A program made the position numbers and the translations under genes. Below are positions 19,983 to 27,651 of a DNA stretch of 55,970 nt, in pieces; position 1 is the stretch's first letter, and each line of letters begins with the position of its first letter. The notes below the pieces were generated by a model. The model had not been told where the DNA came from. It ran no database searches and saw only the letters and a program-made list of their open reading frames with translations. The DNA comes from Streptococcus equinus (GTDB lineage: Bacteria; Bacillota; Bacilli; Lactobacillales; Streptococcaceae): contig NZ_FNJK01000007.1 in the NCBI RefSeq assembly GCF_900104225.1, positions 1 through 55,970 on the forward strand, in the 5' to 3' direction.

Positions 19983-20031
19983 GTACATATAAAAAGGGTA
20001 TATCCCAAAAAATAAATAGGAGGCCTATATA

Positions 20032-20913
20032 ATGGCAATCGTTTCAGCGGAAAAATTTATCAAAGCTGCCCGTGAAAACGGATATGCGGTTGGTGGATTT
20101 AACACAAACAACCTTGAATGGACTCAAGCAATCTTGCGTGCAGCAGAAGCTAAAAAAGCTCCAATTCTTATCCAAACTTCTATGGGTGCTGCAAAATACA
20201 TGGGTGGTTACAAACTTTGTAAAACACTTATCGAAAACCTTGTAGAATCAATGGGTATCACTGTACCAGTTGCTATTCACCTTGACCACGGTCACTTTGA
20301 AGATGCATTGGAATGTATCGAAGTTGGTTACACTTCAGTTATGTTCGACGGTTCACACCTTCCACTTGAAGAAAACCTTGAAAAAGCTAAAGAAGTTGTA
20401 GCTAAAGCTCACGCTAAAGGTGTTTCAGTTGAAGCTGAAGTTGGTACTATCGGTGGTGAAGAAGACGGTATCGTTGGTGGCGGTGAATTGGCACCAATCG
20501 ATGACGCTAAAGCTATGGTTGCTACAGGAATTGACTTCCTTGCAGCAGGTATCGGTAACATCCACGGTCCATACCCAGCTAACTGGCAAGGTCTTCACCT
20601 TGATCACCTTGAAAAATTGACTGCTGCTGTTCCAGGATTCCCAATCGTATTGCACGGTGGTTCAGGTATCCCTGACGATCAAATCAAAGCAGCTATCAAA
20701 CTTGGTGTAGCTAAAGTTAACGTTAACACTGAATGCCAAATCGCATTCGCTAAAGCTACTCGTAAATTTGTTGCTGAATACGAAGCAAACGAAGAAGAAT
20801 ACGATAAGAAAAAACTCTTCGACCCACGTAAATTCTTGAAACCAGGTTTCGAAGCTATTACTGAAGCTGTTGAAGAACGTATCGACGTATTTGGTTCAGC
20901 TAACAAAGCTTAA
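20032..20913 (+). CDS. fba: Class II fructose-bisphosphate aldolase
   Basis: The 293-aa zinc enzyme cleaves fructose 1,6-bisphosphate in glycolysis. Zinc-binding and catalytic features are VAIHLDHGHFEDALECIEVGYTSVMFDGSHLP (residues ~80-112), HGGSG near 208 for phosphate binding, and EAEVGTIGGEEDGI. The ATG follows AGGAGG. Strong codon bias indicates very high expression. The last codons and stop (GCTAACAAAGCTTAA) begin a 37-base sequence that recurs at 22350, so this gene's 3' end marks the left boundary of an inserted islet. A strong terminator follows. Confidence 0.97.
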   Translation: MAIVSAEKFIKAARENGYAVGGFNTNNLEWTQAILRAAEAKKAPILIQTSMGAAKYMGGYKLCKTLIENLVESMGITVPVAIHLDHGHFEDALECIEVGYTSVMFDGSHLPLEENLEKAKEVVAKAHAKGVSVEAEVGTIGGEEDGIVGGGELAPIDDAKAMVATGIDFLAAGIGNIHGPYPANWQGLHLDHLEKLTAAVPGFPIVLHGGSGIPDDQIKAAIKLGVAKVNVNTECQIAFAKATRKFVAEYEANEEEYDKKKLFDPRKFLKPGFEAITEAVEERIDVFGSANKA

Positions 20914-20936
20914 TCAGACTTCGTTTCGTTAAAAAA
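20900..20936 (+). repeat. 37-bp direct repeat, copy 1 (fba 3' end)
   Basis: These 37 bases cover the last fba codons, its TAA stop and 23 bases of trailer. They are identical to 22350-22386. The two copies bracket the FRG-domain gene, like att or target-site duplications. Confidence 0.93.
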
Positions 20937-20960
20937 ACTTCCCAAACGGGAAGTTTTTTT
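20937..20960 (+). terminator. Terminator after fba
   Basis: AACTTCCC and GGGAAGTT pair around AAAC, followed by a T run. It adjoins repeat copy 1. A second hairpin (TTTTAGCTAC-TCA-GTAGCTAAAA, 20958-20980) follows directly. Confidence 0.93.
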
Positions 20961-21020
20961 TAGCTACTCAGTAGCTAAAAATAGAGTAAAGAATATCATT
21001 TACTATAAGGCATTGTTATA

Positions 21021-21048
21021 TTGTAGACCACTTTTTTTGTGATATAAT
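21021..21048 (+). promoter_or_regulatory. Promoter of FRG gene
   Basis: An extended -10 TGATATAAT (21040-21048) with a poor -35 TTGTAG (21021-21026) at 16 bases. The ATG is only six bases after the -10. Confidence 0.5.
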
Positions 21049-21054
21049 AAAAAT

Positions 21055-22263
21055 ATGGAAAAATATGAGATTTCAAGTCTGATTGACTTTATGACAATAC
21101 TAAAAAAGATATCCTCAAGCAGTGAAAGTTTTTTCTTTAGAGGAGAAAGCGAAAAATATAAAACACCATTACTGGCTAGTGGTTATAGAAAAAATAAATT
21201 TCCAGAGTTATTAAAAGAAGCGAAAAAAGAATATTTTAGAGAAGTTGGTTATTCTTTAGATTCCGATAGTAGAGAAAACTTTATAGCTTATTGTCAGCAT
21301 CATGGTTTACCTACTGAACTAATAGATGTTACTGAAAACCCTTTAGTAGCATTGTATTTTGCATGTGAATCTAATAGGGATTCTGATGGAATTGTGTATG
21401 TTATTAAGAATGACACACATATTTCAGATCCTCTTACTTCTAAACTATTTGATAAAGAAGTTGATATAATTTCGATAAAAGAAGAGTTTGATATAGCAAG
21501 TCTATCCTTTCAGCAAAGTGGTGGCAGTTATATTAAATTCCAAAATACGCAATTCTATAATTCGATGTATGAAGATTTTTTTAGCCTTTTAATACTTGAA
21601 GATATTAATGATAATTATTCACATTTAAATTCGAAATTAAAATTATGTAAGTATATTTTAAAAGCTCATCGTAAAGGAGTTTTAGAAACAATAATTCATC
21701 ATCGATCGAATATATTGAAAAATAAGGACAATATATATGAATTAATGGAGTTATTGGATAAATATAGTGAAAAAACAGAAATAGACGAGCTGGAAAAATT
21801 TTACTCTGAATTTAAAAGCTTAAAATTTACTAAGGAAGTTAAAATATATCCTGATAAAAATGAAAAAGATCCGCGCTATGATTTAATGTCTGAATTGAGG
21901 GATAATACACCTCTAATATTACTTTTTATAATGGCCTATGAAATAAGAGATGAGAAGTTTCCACCTTTTCCGAAAATTATTTATAAACCTTCAATAACCT
22001 TTGATAGATTAAAAAATCAGCAAGCTTTGTTTATTTATCAAATGAGTACTGACAAATATTCTATTTTAAATCCATCAGATGGCGACTCGGGTTTAAATGT
22101 TGCAAAAGAGGTAATTCAACAAATTGATTTTGATTATGAAATAATCATAAAAAGCAAAAATCAAATATTAAATGAATTAGACAGTATTGGAATAAATAGA
22201 AAATTCATATATCCAGATTCAGATAATATTGCTAAATATATCAAAGAGAAATATCGAATATAA
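21055..22263 (+). CDS. FRG-domain protein in a repeat-bounded islet
   Basis: The 402-aa protein has an N-terminal FRG domain: F28-R29-G30-E in SFFFRGESEKY and the signature QHHGLPTELIDVTENPLVALYFACE from residue 81. The biochemical role of FRG domains is unknown, and they are common in accessory genes. The C-terminal 200 residues are charged and rich in Lys, Asn, Ile and Asp, with no motif I recognise. No signal peptide or membrane segment is seen. Codon use (ATA, AGA, TTA, AAT) is far more AT-rich than neighbouring fba and tig, which suggests recent transfer. It has no ribosome site and a -10 box 6 bases before the ATG. It is the only gene between the 37-bp repeats. A role in phage defence is a guess from context. 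Confidence 0.8.
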   Translation: MEKYEISSLIDFMTILKKISSSSESFFFRGESEKYKTPLLASGYRKNKFPELLKEAKKEYFREVGYSLDSDSRENFIAYCQHHGLPTELIDVTENPLVALYFACESNRDSDGIVYVIKNDTHISDPLTSKLFDKEVDIISIKEEFDIASLSFQQSGGSYIKFQNTQFYNSMYEDFFSLLILEDINDNYSHLNSKLKLCKYILKAHRKGVLETIIHHRSNILKNKDNIYELMELLDKYSEKTEIDELEKFYSEFKSLKFTKEVKIYPDKNEKDPRYDLMSELRDNTPLILLFIMAYEIRDEKFPPFPKIIYKPSITFDRLKNQQALFIYQMSTDKYSILNPSDGDSGLNVAKEVIQQIDFDYEIIIKSKNQILNELDSIGINRKFIYPDSDNIAKYIKEKYRI

Positions 22264-22349
22264 TTTTAGGTTTGATGAGTAGGGAAATTTATTGAATGGT
22301 TCGGGGAAACTGATAAGATTTAATGAAAAACCATATGGTAGTATAAAAA

Positions 22350-22386
22350 CTAACAAAGCTTAATCAGACTTCGTTTCGTTAAAAAA
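22350..22386 (+). repeat. 37-bp direct repeat, copy 2
   Basis: An exact copy of 20900-20936, including a fragment of fba coding sequence and its stop codon, placed 87 bases after the FRG gene and directly before the tRNA-Thr promoter. It marks the right boundary of the islet. Confidence 0.93.
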
Positions 22387-22413
22387 CTTTTTTGAGTAAA
22401 CTTACCTCTTTTG

Positions 22414-22441
22414 TTGACAATTATCTAGTGAGTGCTATAAT
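22414..22441 (+). promoter_or_regulatory. tRNA-Thr promoter
   Basis: Perfect TTGACA (22414-22419) and TATAAT (22436-22441) with a 16-base spacer. Confidence 0.92.
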
Positions 22442-22451
22442 GAACCTGTTA

Positions 22452-22524
22452 GCCGATTTAGCTCAGTCGGTAGAGCAACGCACTCGTAACGCGTAGGTCG
22501 TAGGTTCAATTCCTGCAATCGGCA
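22452..22524 (+). tRNA. tRNA-Thr (anticodon CGT)
   Basis: A 73-nt cloverleaf with acceptor arms GCCGATT/AATCGGC, the anticodon loop CTCGTAA and GGTTCAATTCC T-arm. CCA is not encoded. Confidence 0.95.
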
Positions 22525-22532
22525 GAAGAGGT

Positions 22533-22555
22533 AAAAGCCCCGATGGGGCTTTTTA
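22533..22555 (+). terminator. Terminator after tRNA-Thr
   Basis: AAAAGCCCC-GAT-GGGGCTTTT with a T tail. Confidence 0.93.
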
Positions 22556-22725
22556 GTTTTAAAAAATCATTTTTACCTTATGCTGTTTTAGAAATAAGGG
22601 CCTTTTTTCTAAAAAATTTTTAATGATTATTGGCTAAAAAGCTTGCTAAAATAGGGTCAATATGTTATCATTTTATGGTATGTGGTGTAAAACACCTATA
22701 ATCTAAGTAGGAGGACGCAGATAAA

Positions 22726-22914
22726 ATGGCTAAAGTTTGTTATTTCACAGGTCGTAAGACTGTATCAGGAAACAACCGTTCACACTCAATGAACAAAACT
22801 AAACGTGCAGTTAAACCAAATCTTCAAAAAGTTACTATTCTTGTAGATGGAAAACCTAAAAAAGTTTGGGCATCAGCTCGTGCGCTTAAATCTGGTAAAG
22901 TTGAACGCGTATAA
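22726..22914 (+). CDS. rpmB: 50S ribosomal protein L28
   Basis: The 62-aa basic protein is L28, recognised by the start [20 protein letters not shown], the KPNLQKVTI stretch and the end KSGKVERV. The N-terminus lacks a CxxC zinc pair, so it is a zinc-independent form. The ATG has TAGGAGG ten bases upstream. An extended -10 (TGCTAAAAT, 22644-22652) and a small leader hairpin GGTGT-AAA-ACACC (22684-22696) precede it. It is a single-gene unit ending at a strong terminator. Confidence 0.96.
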   Translation: MAKVCYFTGRKTVSGNNRSHSMNKTKRAVKPNLQKVTILVDGKPKKVWASARALKSGKVERV

Positions 22915-22916
22915 AA

Positions 22917-22937
22917 TAAAAGCCGAAAGGCTTTTTT
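22917..22937 (+). terminator. Terminator after rpmB
   Basis: AAAAGCC-GAAA-GGCTTTTTT with a tetraloop. Confidence 0.92.
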
Positions 22938-23029
22938 CTTTGTTTTGTAGCCGGTAATTTTCCATAATTTTTTACAATACGGCTAATATATGGTAAAATA
23001 AACTGATAAAAACTTTTGAGGTAGTAAAT

Positions 23030-23395
23030 ATGACTGTGAAAATTAATACAAAAGATGGCCAAATTGAGTTATCTGACGACGTAATTGCAACTGTTGTTGG
23101 TGGTTCAGCAACAGAAATTTTTGGTGTTGTTGGTATGGCAAGTAAAAGTGCTCTTAAGGATAATTTTCAAGCGCTTCTGCGTAAAGAAAACTACGCAAAA
23201 GGTGTTGTTGTCAAATCAACAGAAAGTGGTATTTCAGTCGATGTTTACACTGTAATGTCATATGGTGTTAAAATTTCTGAGGTATCAAAAAACATTCAAG
23301 AACGTGTCAAGTTCAACCTCGAAAATCAACTTGGCCTTTCAGCAGACATGGTGAATGTTTACGTACAAAATATTAAAGTTGTAGGAGAAGATTAG
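23030..23395 (+). CDS. Asp23/Gls24 family protein (YloU-like)
   Basis: The 121-aa protein is an Asp23/Gls24-family member: GQIELSDDVIATVVGGSATEIFGVVGM at the N-terminus, SVDVYTVMSYGVKISEVSKNIQERV in the middle, and the end MVNVYVQNIKVVGED. The family is abundant in Gram-positive envelopes and linked to alkaline and wall stress. The short YloU type is almost always next to fakA, as here, where stop and start overlap (TAGTG). This tight coupling suggests a role with fatty-acid phosphorylation or membrane homeostasis, but none is proven. An extended -10-like TGGTAAAAT lies at 22991-22999, and GAGGTAG precedes the ATG. Confidence 0.9.
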   Translation: MTVKINTKDGQIELSDDVIATVVGGSATEIFGVVGMASKSALKDNFQALLRKENYAKGVVVKSTESGISVDVYTVMSYGVKISEVSKNIQERVKFNLENQLGLSADMVNVYVQNIKVVGED

Positions 23396-25059
23396 TGTCA
23401 AATATTACAACAAGTTTATTCCAAGAAATGGTTCAAGCTGCTAGCACCCGTCTTGGAAATCAAGCAGAATATGTAAACTCCCTTAATGTTTTCCCTGTGC
23501 CAGATGGTGATACAGGAACAAACATGGGAATGACAATTGAAAATGGTGCCAAAGAAGTTGCAGATAAACCTGCATCTACTGTTGGAGAAGTTGGACAAAT
23601 CCTTTCAAAAGGTCTTTTGATGGGAGCACGTGGTAACTCTGGTGTTATTACATCTCAATTATTCCGTGGATTCAGTCAAGCAATTAAAGATAAGGAAGAA
23701 TTGACTGGTAAAGATCTTGCTCATGCTTTCCAATCAGGTGTTGAAGTAGCTTATAAAGCTGTTATGAAACCTGTTGAAGGTACTATTTTGACTGTTTCTC
23801 GTGGTGCTGCTACAGCTGCACTTAAAAAAGCTGAAGAAACTGATGACGCTGTTGAAGTTATGCGCGCAGCACTTGATGGAGCTAAAGGCGCATTGGCTAA
23901 AACACCAGAAATGCTTCCTGTTTTGAAAGAAGTTGGTGTTGTCGATTCAGGTGGTCAAGGTTTGGTCTTCATCTATGAAGGTTTCCTTGCTGCTTTGACT
24001 GGTGAATATATCGCTTCTGAAGATTTCAAAGCAACTCCAGCTGTTATGACAGAAATGATTAACGCTGAACACCACAAATCTGTAGCTGAACACGTTGCAA
24101 CTGAAGATATCAAGTACGGTTACTGTACTGAAATCATGGTTGCTCTTAAACAAGGTCCTACTTACGTTAAAGAATTCAACTATGAAGAGTTCCAAGGATT
24201 TTTGAGTGGTTTAGGTGATTCTCTTATCTTAGTAAACGATGATGAAATTGCTAAAGTTCACGTCCACACAGAAGATCCAGGTCTTGTCCTTCAAGAAGGT
24301 CTCAAGTACGGTTCTCTTAAAAAAGTTAAAGTTGAAAACATGCGTAACCAACACGATGCTGTTCTTGAGAAAACTCAAGCTGAACCTGTTAGCCAAGAAG
24401 AAAAAGACTTCGCTATCGTGGCAGTATGTGCTGGTGATGGCTTAGCTGACATCTTCAAATCACAAGGTGTTGATTATGTTATTTCAGGTGGTCAAACAAT
24501 GAACCCATCTACAGAAGATATCGTTAAAGCTATTGATGCAGTTAATGCTAAAAATGTTATCATCTTGCCAAATAACAAAAATATCTTCATGGCTGCACAA
24601 TCAGCAGCAGAAGTGTCTGAAGTCCCAGCTGCAGTTGTTGAAACACGTACTGTACCTCAAGGATTTACAAGCTTGCTAGCCTTCAATCCAACTCAATCAT
24701 TGGAAGAAAACGTTGAAGCTATGACTGCAAGCCTTTCAGATGTTGTTAGTGGTAGCGTAACACTTGCTGTTCGTGATACTTCTATCGATGGTCTTGAAAT
24801 CCACAAAGATGACAACCTTGGTATGGTTGATGGTAAAATCGTGGTTTCAAACCCTGATATGACAGCTACTTTGAAAGAAACATTCGCTAAAATGATCGAT
24901 GAAGATAGCGAAATTATCACTATCTATGTTGGTGAAGACGGAAGTCAAGAATTGGCTGAAGAAATGGCTGATTACCTTGAATCAACTTACGAAGATGTTG
25001 AAGTTGAAATTCACGACGGTAAACAACCAGTTTATCCATACTTGATGAGTGTTGAATAA
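23395..25059 (+). CDS. fakA: Fatty acid kinase catalytic subunit FakA (DAK2 domain, YloV)
   Basis: The 554-aa protein phosphorylates exogenous fatty acids bound to FakB (DegV-type) partners, feeding phospholipid synthesis. The N-terminal DhaL/DAK2 kinase domain has VFPVPDGDTGTNMGMT (residues ~30-45), whose Asp residues bind Mg-ATP, and GARGNSGVITSQLFRG. The middle domain contains KYGYCTEIMV and VHVHTEDPG, and a C-terminal DegV-like region ends KQPVYPYLMSVE. The start is GTG, overlapping the preceding stop by one base. FakB genes are not in this window. Confidence 0.93.
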   Translation: MSNITTSLFQEMVQAASTRLGNQAEYVNSLNVFPVPDGDTGTNMGMTIENGAKEVADKPASTVGEVGQILSKGLLMGARGNSGVITSQLFRGFSQAIKDKEELTGKDLAHAFQSGVEVAYKAVMKPVEGTILTVSRGAATAALKKAEETDDAVEVMRAALDGAKGALAKTPEMLPVLKEVGVVDSGGQGLVFIYEGFLAALTGEYIASEDFKATPAVMTEMINAEHHKSVAEHVATEDIKYGYCTEIMVALKQGPTYVKEFNYEEFQGFLSGLGDSLILVNDDEIAKVHVHTEDPGLVLQEGLKYGSLKKVKVENMRNQHDAVLEKTQAEPVSQEEKDFAIVAVCAGDGLADIFKSQGVDYVISGGQTMNPSTEDIVKAIDAVNAKNVIILPNNKNIFMAAQSAAEVSEVPAAVVETRTVPQGFTSLLAFNPTQSLEENVEAMTASLSDVVSGSVTLAVRDTSIDGLEIHKDDNLGMVDGKIVVSNPDMTATLKETFAKMIDEDSEIITIYVGEDGSQELAEEMADYLESTYEDVEVEIHDGKQPVYPYLMSVE

Positions 25060-25080
25060 TATAGTATTTAATAAATGATA

Positions 25081-25110
25081 AAAGAAAGCATTTTGGTGCT
25101 TTCTTTTTTG
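25081..25110 (+). terminator. Terminator after fakA
   Basis: AGAAAGCA and TGCTTTCT pair around TTTTGG, with a T tail. Confidence 0.9.
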
Positions 25111-25135
25111 TGTTTTGAAATATTCATATTTGAAA

Positions 25136-25168
25136 AAAACTGTAGATATAGTTTTGTTGTGTTATGAT
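25136..25168 (+). promoter_or_regulatory. Palindromic operator and promoter before MFS gene
   Basis: AAAACTGTA-GA-TATAGTTTT (25136-25155) is a 9+9-base inverted repeat with a single G-T pair. It covers the -35 region of an extended -10 promoter TGTTATGAT (25160-25168). The geometry suits a regulator binding site, and the Rgg-like protein encoded convergently is the obvious but unproven candidate. Confidence 0.5.
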
Positions 25169-25194
25169 TATTGAAAGATGTTGAGGTGGTAAAA

Positions 25195-25344
25195 TTGAAA
25201 TTAAAGCAGATAAAAAGTAGTTCTAAAAGGCAGTTAAGTGAGTTGAATAATTTCTTTGATGATTCATAGTCAAGAGTTTATTCTGAACTGCTAAAAATTG
25301 GGTTAGATGAACAGACGAATTTTTTAATTCGATTGGTAGAATAA
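25195..25344 (+). pseudogene. Interrupted small ORF between fakA and MFS gene
   Basis: After GAGGTGG, a TTG start opens a frame reading MKLKQIKSSSKRQLSELNNF, then FDDS and an amber stop at 25267-25269. The same frame continues another 24 codons (SRVYSELLKIGLDEQTNFLI...) to TAA at 25342. The ribosome site, the protein-like composition on both sides and the lone stop suggest either a 24-aa peptide or a decayed 49-codon gene. I do not recognise it. Confidence 0.4.
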
Positions 25345-25357
25345 ATATAGGAAATTT

Positions 25358-26578
25358 ATGCGATATTTTTTTAAAAATAATAAGCTTTTTTCACGTTTAG
25401 TGGGCATAAACTTGCTTTCAAAAGTTGGGGATAGATTATTTTATACAGCTATGTTAACTGTAGCAGCTTCCTTGCAAGATGCTAGTTTAGCTGTTATGGT
25501 TGTGTCAGCTTCAGAAACTCTTCCAATTTTGATTAGTCTATTTTTAGGTCCTATTGCTGATAAGCAAGAACAGAAATTGCGTCAGTTAGTATCAAGTTCA
25601 CTTTTTAGAGTATTGATGTACCTTGGTATTGCTTTTATTTTTAGATACCCACCGACCGTAATGTTAATTTTTTTAGCAGCGTTTTTTAATCTGTTATCAG
25701 ATGTTAGCGGAAATTATTCAACGGCGTTATTCTCACCTTTTACCAAGACTTTGGTAAAACCAGAAAATATGCAGGAGGCACAAGGACTTGTTAGTTTAGG
25801 AACGCAACTTGTAACGATTTTATCTACTTTTATTGGTGCTTCTTTGTTATTAGTTTTTAGTGAATCTTCTTTGGCTGCGACAAATGCTATAGTTTTTTTA
25901 ATAGTTGCTATATTTTATTGGATGATTCATCCACAACTTAAGATGTACGAGAGCAATATGACGATCTCCAAGGAAAAAAATGCTTTTCGGGTTGTTAAGG
26001 AGAATTTTAAATCATTTTTGACTGACCATGTATTTTTTATTAATTTGGTTCAGTTAGCAATGTTAAATGGTTTTTTTGGTGGTTTAACACCATTATTTGC
26101 CTTATTTATCAAAGAAAATTGTGAGCTTGCAACTCTAAGTAAGCCTTTAAAGATTTCAATTTTGTCGGGAATCATCACATTTTTTATGATTATAGGAAAT
26201 GGTTTAACAAATAAGATATTCAAAAAGCAATCTATTTTTATTATTAATATCTTGGCTGATTTAGCGATTTTATTAGTTGGACTTGGGTTTGTAATGAATA
26301 GTATTTGGATAATTTGGGGTGGAAATGCTTTCCTTGCTTTTTTATTAGGTATAGTTTCGCCTCGCTTTTCAGCGGACGTTGTGAATCGATATCCTGTTGA
26401 AAGAATTGGAGGGATAGTGACTAGCGTTAACTCTCTTTTAGTATTAACTCCTCCAGTTACAAGTTTAATATTTCCAACTCTATCAACTATTAATATTCAC
26501 CTAGCTTATATTGGATTATTGGCATATGCTGTTTTACTTATTTTATTTAGTATGCTTATTTATAAAAAGAAGTCTTAA
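25358..26578 (+). CDS. MFS transporter
   Basis: The 406-aa protein is a major facilitator with about 12 hydrophobic segments and the MefA/MFS_3-type look (FSRLVGINLLSKVGDRLFYTAM at the start, LGPIADKQEQKLRQ as the loop 2-3 motif near residue 68). It probably exports a small molecule or drug, but the substrate is not readable. The ATG has TAGGAAA seven bases upstream. It faces an Rgg-like regulator gene across a shared terminator whose left arm encodes the C-terminal YKKKS. The palindrome upstream suggests dedicated regulation. Confidence 0.85.
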   Translation: MRYFFKNNKLFSRLVGINLLSKVGDRLFYTAMLTVAASLQDASLAVMVVSASETLPILISLFLGPIADKQEQKLRQLVSSSLFRVLMYLGIAFIFRYPPTVMLIFLAAFFNLLSDVSGNYSTALFSPFTKTLVKPENMQEAQGLVSLGTQLVTILSTFIGASLLLVFSESSLAATNAIVFLIVAIFYWMIHPQLKMYESNMTISKEKNAFRVVKENFKSFLTDHVFFINLVQLAMLNGFFGGLTPLFALFIKENCELATLSKPLKISILSGIITFFMIIGNGLTNKIFKKQSIFIINILADLAILLVGLGFVMNSIWIIWGGNAFLAFLLGIVSPRFSADVVNRYPVERIGGIVTSVNSLLVLTPPVTSLIFPTLSTINIHLAYIGLLAYAVLLILFSMLIYKKKS

Positions 26579-26600
26579 CATTTCAAGACTTCTTTTTATA
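26561..26600. terminator. Bidirectional terminator coding on both strands
   Basis: A perfect 16-base inverted repeat (TATAAAAAGAAGTCTT and its complement) surrounds the 8-base loop AACATTTC. The left arm encodes the last codons (YKKKS) of the MFS gene. On the other strand, the right arm encodes the identical end YKKKS of the regulator. The stop codons fall at the edges of the loop. Confidence 0.93.
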
Positions 26601-27455
26601 AAGTAATAATTGAAGATTTTCTTCAAGAAAATCTGCTATTTCTATGTAACCAAAATTTTTAAGGGAAAAAATATAGTTTTCTATGTTTTTGATATTATTT
26701 TCTCCTTCTTGGTAATTAAGCACCATTCTTAGAAACATAAGAATAGTTTTTACAAACATATCTTGAGAGTCTAATAATTTTTCAAGCTGGATAATGAAGT
26801 AATTAGCGTCACAGAATAATTGTCTTTCTAGTAGTGTAAAAATAATATTTAAATGTACGAGCTGTGCTCGATGTCTGTTGTTTGGAATGGATAAATAAAT
26901 AGATTCTCTCTTAGTGAATGCTTTAGCAAGGAAGATAAGATCTTCATCTGATAAGATTTGTAAAGTGTTACCAAAGATAAAGAGTTCATACTCTGTCCAT
27001 TCTTCGATACTATAAAGATAAGTTGTGATTAATTCTGCGTCTTTTTTTGATATGAAGTAATTTTGGTTTAAATTGTGAATAGCACAGTGGATAACTAATT
27101 TATTGAGCTGATTGTAGGTATCATTTGATTCAGTAAATTTATCATATGTGTATAAGATATTTTCAAGTCCTTTGATATCTTTTTTAGAATGATATTTTGC
27201 AACTTTTTGAGCAAGTTTAAAGAATGAAGAAGATTCATATTGGTGATAAGCTTGTTCAAATTCAGCTAAACTCATGTGTATCGCAGAAATAGCAATTAAT
27301 AATTTATCAGCTGACAGCATGGTTTGACCATTCTCAAATTTTGATAACTGTGATTGTGAGAGATGTTCATTAGCAATATCTTTCATTTTTAAGCCTCTAG
27401 CTAATCTAAGATCACGAAATAGTTCTCCCAATTCAAAGTTATTTAACTGACTCAA
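26583..27455 (-). CDS. Rgg/GadR/MutR-family transcriptional regulator
   Basis: The 290-aa protein has an N-terminal XRE-type helix-turn-helix (residues ~10-60: ELFRDLRLARGLKMKDIANEHLSQSQLSKFENGQTM), followed by a long all-helical repeat domain typical of Rgg-like peptide-sensing regulators. The start is TTG with AAGGAG seven bases upstream on the minus strand. Rgg proteins often respond to short hydrophobic peptides encoded nearby, but I found no typical SHP gene beside it. It is convergent with the MFS gene, a possible target. A promoter TTGGGG-N17-TAAAAT (27522-27494) precedes it. Confidence 0.85.
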   Translation of the reverse strand: MSQLNNFELGELFRDLRLARGLKMKDIANEHLSQSQLSKFENGQTMLSADKLLIAISAIHMSLAEFEQAYHQYESSSFFKLAQKVAKYHSKKDIKGLENILYTYDKFTESNDTYNQLNKLVIHCAIHNLNQNYFISKKDAELITTYLYSIEEWTEYELFIFGNTLQILSDEDLIFLAKAFTKRESIYLSIPNNRHRAQLVHLNIIFTLLERQLFCDANYFIIQLEKLLDSQDMFVKTILMFLRMVLNYQEGENNIKNIENYIFSLKNFGYIEIADFLEENLQLLLYKKKS

Positions 27456-27493
27456 TATTATCTCCTTACACTTATGACTTCATATTTATTTAT

Positions 27494-27522
27494 ATTTTAG
27501 CAGAAAAAAATCTTTTCCCCAA
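27494..27522 (-). promoter_or_regulatory. Promoter of Rgg-like gene
   Basis: On the minus strand an extended -10 TGCTAAAAT has TTGGGG 17 bases upstream. A perfect 12-base palindrome TTGATATATCAA (27529-27540) and TTGTTA-AC-TAACAA (27559-27572) lie further upstream, between this promoter and ilvD, and could be operators for either gene. Confidence 0.55.
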
Positions 27523-27572
27523 GGAATGTTGATATATCAATATCTAATAGAAAGAAAATTGTTAACTAACAA

Positions 27573-27587
27573 AATTTTCTGAAAATT
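27573..27587 (+). promoter_or_regulatory. CodY box (perfect)
   Basis: AATTTTCTGAAAATT matches the CodY consensus AATTTTCWGAAAATT at all 15 positions. It ends three bases before the ilvD -35, so bound CodY would repress ilvD when branched-chain amino acids are plentiful. Confidence 0.93.
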
Positions 27588-27590
27588 GTC

Positions 27591-27618
27591 TTGACTTTAT
27601 TTTTTAAAGTGTTAACAT
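27591..27618 (+). promoter_or_regulatory. ilvD promoter
   Basis: TTGACT (27591-27596) and an extended -10 TGTTAACAT (27610-27618) with a 16-base spacer. Confidence 0.85.
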
Positions 27619-27651
27619 GGTGTGTAAGATTTAATTGATAGGAGAAAACTG

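Noticed and set aside
19921..20031. Catabolite (cre) site before fba
   Set aside because: The region has partly symmetric sequence (GTAACGCTAGC) but does not fit the cre consensus at the fixed positions.
22452..22524. tRNA-Thr as the attachment site of the FRG islet
   Set aside because: The duplicated sequence comes from the fba 3' end, not from the tRNA, and the tRNA is intact outside the repeats.
27456..27530. Short hydrophobic peptide (SHP) gene beside the Rgg-like regulator
   Set aside because: No short frame with a hydrophobic C-terminus and ribosome site is present next to it, so peptide partnership is not supported here.
27456..27651. T-box or leader-peptide attenuator for the ilv genes
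   Set aside because: The ilvD leader is only about 30 bases and shows no T-box sequence, specifier structure or runs of Ile/Val/Leu codons. CodY explains control better.
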